From NCBI GenBank assembly GCA_966185765.1, contig CBIFVZ010000034.1, positions 1 through 37,198 of the forward strand: a stretch of 37,198 nucleotides of DNA, read 5' to 3'. A model generated the notes under the pieces. That model did no database searches, was not told the DNA's origin, and saw only the letters and a list, made by a program, of their open reading frames with translations. Source of the stretch: CBIFVZ01 sp966185765 (GTDB taxonomy: Bacteria; Pseudomonadota; Gammaproteobacteria; Enterobacterales; Enterobacteriaceae). Below are positions 34,301-37,198 of the stretch, one piece after another; the stretch's first letter is position 1; each line of letters begins with the position of its first letter. The position numbers and the translations under genes were made by a program.

Positions 34301-35781
34301 GCTTCACTGCGGCTGACCGGACCGTTAATTGCAGTCACTAACTGATACGCTTGCTCAAACTGGGCGTGTGCAGCGCGCGATACGCTCATCTTCTGGTCAA
34401 GAGCCAGTAGTTTTTCGGTCGCTTCCTGCTCTTTTGCCTGGAAGGTTTCCAGCCATTCATCGGCACTTTCTGCGGTCAAATCCGGCAAGTGGCACAGCTC
34501 GCGGGCGCGCTCAAGCGCCTGGAGCGCCTGTTGATACTGAATAGCGCGCGTTTGCTGCACGTCCAGGGCTTGCTGATAATCAGCAAGCTGACTTTTCAGC
34601 TCATCGACCTCAAGTTCGGCAGACTCAGCGCGAGCTTCATTTTCTTCCTGCTGCTCCTGCGCTTCAGCAACGACTTCGTTTTGCTCTTCAAGACGTACCT
34701 GAAGCTCTTCAAGGTCGGCCTCGTAGCGTTCAATTTTTTCCTGCTGACGCAGCGCGGTTTGCACCAGGTTCAGGTGATCGCTCGCGGCCTGGTAATCGGT
34801 TTCAAGGTCGCCTTCCGACCCGGCGTGCTCTGCCAACTCGCGCGCCATTTCAACGTGCTTAAACTGCTCAGCGTTAAGCTGCTGGCGGCAAGTGTTCAGC
34901 TCACGACGCAGCTCCAGCGCCTGATCGAGATGAATGCGTCGCTCGTTAGCATGGCGCATATAGTCCGCCGCCACGTAGTCGGTCGCTTCAGAGATCAGGT
35001 GCTTAAACAGGTCGCGGTCAGACTGAGTGACACGAATGGCTTCAAGCGTCATGCGGTTTTCACGCAGCGCCGCTTCCATATCCTGGAACGCCTTACGTAC
35101 ACCGCCGTTTTCCGGCAGCAGGTAATCACGCAGTGAACGGGTAATGGCGCTGGAGATCCCGCCATAAAGCGAGGCTTCAATCAGCTTGTAGTATTTGCTG
35201 CGATCGGAGGCCGAGCGCAGGCGACGCGCCACAACCCCCAGGTCGAACATCAGGGAGTGATAATCAGTGATGGAGTTGAACTGCTTAAATTGCACGCCCT
35301 CAATAGCTTCAACCTTGTCCTTAAGCTCATGCAGCGGCAGTACACGCGCCTGACGGTCACCCAGGGTTTCAGTTACCAGCTGCGTAGGCAACATCGAGGT
35401 CGGCAAGCCCTGGATGGCAAACGGTTTGATATCAACCTTTCTGTCGCGACCCGCGACCTGTTGCAGACGCACGCCCACCAGCACGCGCTGGTGGCGCGAA
35501 TTCACGACATCGAGCATGGAATAACACACACCGGCCTTAAGCTTACCGTGCAGGCCTTTATCGCGTGAGCCACTGGTGGCACCCGCTTCGGTCGTGTTAC
35601 GAAAGTGCAGCAGCGTCAAATCCGGAATGAGTGCGGTAACAAAGGCCGCCATAGTGGTGGATTTACCGGCGCCGTTACCACCAGAAAGCGTGGTCACCAG
35701 CTCATCGAGATCGAACGTGCGCGCGAAAAAGCCGTTCCAGTTAATCAGGGTCAGCGAGCGAAATTTACCGCGTTCAATCAT
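31330..35781 (-). CDS. mukB: Chromosome condensin MukB
   Basis: MukB is the SMC-like ATPase of the MukBEF condensin, which compacts and segregates the chromosome. The product is 1483 residues (E. coli 1486). The N-terminal head has Walker A [14 protein letters not shown]. Two long coiled-coil arms rich in E, Q, R and L flank a hinge (around [20 protein letters not shown]). The C-terminal head has the signature [16 protein letters not shown] and Walker B [13 protein letters not shown]. The start is the ATG at 35781 ([17 protein letters not shown]); codons upstream in frame belong to the mukE end. It overlaps mukE by 8 bases. The C-terminal tail after VGLRGFA differs from E. coli. Confidence 0.98.
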   Translation of the reverse strand: [1483 protein letters not shown]

Positions 35782-36493
35782 TTTCATCCCCGGCGTTGTC
35801 ATCGTCCTGACGAGCATCATCATTCTCGTCATCGTTCAGTTGCAGATGGTTTTCGACCGGCATGGCTTCACCGTCACGAATCAAGCGCTTCTGCGCTTCA
35901 CGGGGATCGTCACCGCTGCGCACGTCAGCACCGAAACGGAATACCGATTCAGTGATACGAAACTTGCTGCTGTCGTGACCGGTGAACCAGATCATGCCAA
36001 GACGGCGCAAACGCGCGAGCGAGGAGCGCATTTTTTCCTGCAGTTTCTGGCGATCGAGATCGGTACCGGTAGAGCGGTTATTCACAAGCTTCAGCAGCTT
36101 ACTTTCATCGGCGAGCGTCAGAAGCTCGTCATACAGCTCCTGCTGGGTGAAAATCCCCTCATTGGCCAGACGTTCTGGACTGAGGTAGAGATAGCAAAGG
36201 ATTTTGCCGACCATCATATCCAGTTCAGACAGTACTGAGCGCGGGATAATGGTGGTCGAGCGCGGGCGCAGATAGAAGAACCCTTCCGGCGCGCGGATAA
36301 GTTCCACGTTATAACGCCCGTAGAACTCTTCCAGCTGCTCCTGGAAATCCATCAAAAAGGCATGATTATCCAGCTCATCCAAACCGATATGTTTACCGGC
36401 ACGCAGCTGGCTGTCCAGTGCGGGAAAGAGTGGATTTACCAACGCTTGTGCCAGCTTAAGCGGCATTAATTGTTCAATATTTGTCAATGACAT
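35774..36493 (-). CDS. mukE: Chromosome partition protein MukE
   Basis: MukE binds MukF and the MukB heads and modulates the condensin's ATP cycle. The product is 239 residues (E. coli 234). It begins MSLTNIEQLMPLKLAQAL and has tandem winged-helix segments (ALVNPLFPALDSQLRAGKHI; SVLSELDMMVGKILCYLYLS). It ends in a highly acidic low-complexity tail, LNDDENDDARQDDDNAGDE plus ND. I chose the ATG at 36493 from the family start (MSSTNIEQ in E. coli). The frame is open 25 codons upstream, but inside mukF. It overlaps the mukF end by 20 bases and the mukB start by 8, so all three are translationally coupled. Confidence 0.97.
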   Translation of the reverse strand: MSLTNIEQLMPLKLAQALVNPLFPALDSQLRAGKHIGLDELDNHAFLMDFQEQLEEFYGRYNVELIRAPEGFFYLRPRSTTIIPRSVLSELDMMVGKILCYLYLSPERLANEGIFTQQELYDELLTLADESKLLKLVNNRSTGTDLDRQKLQEKMRSSLARLRRLGMIWFTGHDSSKFRITESVFRFGADVRSGDDPREAQKRLIRDGEAMPVENHLQLNDDENDDARQDDDNAGDEND

Positions 36494-37198
36494 TCGCCTG
36501 TACTCTGGCTCCGTAATCATTAATCGGCTGCCACGCAGCGGGCAGTCCAATAAAATCGGCTTCGGCAACGCCCAGGCGCACGGCCTGGTCGACGACGATA
36601 CGCGCTACGTCAAAATGGCGGGCGCGTGGATACTGCGCCAGATACTCGCGCATCACAATAGTGAGGTCGAGCGGCACATTTTGGGTTTTATAAACCGCCA
36701 GTGCGGCTTCAATCATGGCTGCCAGCTGCTCGCGGATTTCGTTAAATTCTTCAAACTCCAGCTCAGACGGCAGCTCCCCCGTCACTTCTTCATCACGTAA
36801 TGACATCTCTTCATCACGCATATCCAGCAGACGATCGGCGCTGGCGTAAGTCAATGCCCACGGTGCATCAAAGTAGTTTTGCACCGACTGGCGCAGACGC
36901 TGGGCAAAGACACGGTTTTTATCCATATCAATGGCGGTACGGATGAATTTATGCACGTGACGGTCATAGCCAATCCACAAATCGATAGCCTGCTGCCCCC
37001 AACTGGTGATGCGGTCCAGCTTGCTCTGCAAATCAAACACCAGACGGTCGATAAAATGCAGGTCATCCATGCCCATCGTCGCTTCCTGGATACGCAGCAG
37101 GTTGGCCTGTAGTTTGTCGCCCGCAGCTTCAAGCGTATCCTGCAATTCGCGCAACGTACCGGAAGTTTCAGACAGCAGCAGTTCACAGCTGGAAATGG
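36474..37198 (-). CDS. mukF: Kleisin MukF (N-terminal part outside window)
   Basis: MukF is the kleisin subunit that bridges MukB heads and binds MukE. About 241 C-terminal codons are present; roughly 200 N-terminal codons lie beyond the right edge. Visible sequence runs from ISSCELLLSETSGTLRELQ through LIRI-like helices (LQANLLRIQEATMG), LVFDLQSKLDRITSWGQQAI and YDRHVHKFIRTAIDMDKNRV to NDYGARVQANVIDKY, the same end as E. coli. The TTG at 37154 is internal, not a start. The acidic stretch RDEEVTGELPSELEFEEFNE is typical. It overlaps mukE by 20 bases. Confidence 0.97.
   Translation of the reverse strand, partial: ISSCELLLSETSGTLRELQDTLEAAGDKLQANLLRIQEATMGMDDLHFIDRLVFDLQSKLDRITSWGQQAIDLWIGYDRHVHKFIRTAIDMDKNRVFAQRLRQSVQNYFDAPWALTYASADRLLDMRDEEMSLRDEEVTGELPSELEFEEFNEIREQLAAMIEAALAVYKTQNVPLDLTIVMREYLAQYPRARHFDVARIVVDQAVRLGVAEADFIGLPAAWQPINDYGARVQANVIDKY

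Noticed and set aside
1..37198. Mobile elements, CRISPR arrays, tRNA or rRNA genes, integrated phage
   Set aside because: No transposase, integrase, direct-repeat array or tRNA-like cloverleaf was recognised, and synteny is unbroken except at ssuD and the pyrD-ssuE junction.

Overview
This window is chromosomal backbone from a member of the Enterobacteriaceae. All 25 protein-coding genes are ones I recognise from the E. coli K-12 region that runs from mukF to ompA (about b0923 to b0957). They keep the same order and relative orientation. Protein lengths match closely: FabA 172, PepN 870, AsnS 466, PyrD 336, AspC 396, PqiB 546 and Rmf 55 residues. The OmpA loops, the OmpF porin and many substitutions rule out E. 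coli or Salmonella themselves; I cannot name the genus. I see no insertion sequence, phage, integron, CRISPR array, rRNA or tRNA.

Layout, left to right. ompA (start missing, +), then matP (-) convergent to it. lonH and fabA (+) follow, with FadR- and FabR-like operators at the lonH stop. rmf (-) is next. A tightly spaced minus-strand run, rlmL-uup-pqiA-pqiB-pqiC, ends at a strong hairpin. ycbX (+) diverges from rlmL and meets zapC (-) tail to tail. pyrD (-) is divergent from the sulfonate operon ssuE-ssuA-[ssuD remnant]-ssuC-ssuB (+). pepN (-) is divergent from pncB (+). asnS, ompF and aspC (+) follow, then gloC, mepK, ldtD, mukB, mukE and mukF (-; the mukF start lies off the right end).

Functional themes: envelope (OmpA, OmpF, PqiABC lipid transport, MepK and LdtD peptidoglycan editing), chromosome organisation and division (MatP, MukBEF, ZapC), translation (AsnS, RlmL, Uup, Rmf), and metabolism (FabA, PyrD, PncB, AspC, Ssu sulfonate uptake, YcbX, GloC).

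I found no undescribed defence or mobile system. The main departures from the expected backbone are these. (1) ssuD, the FMNH2-dependent alkanesulfonate monooxygenase, is reduced to a roughly 200-base scar, and the scar reading frame still overlaps both neighbours by ATGA. (2) The elf/ycb fimbrial cluster that lies between ssuE and pyrD in E. coli K-12 is absent. (3) OmpF has altered charged residues at its pore constriction. (4) The gap between ldtD and mepK holds two perfect inverted repeats with no assigned role.
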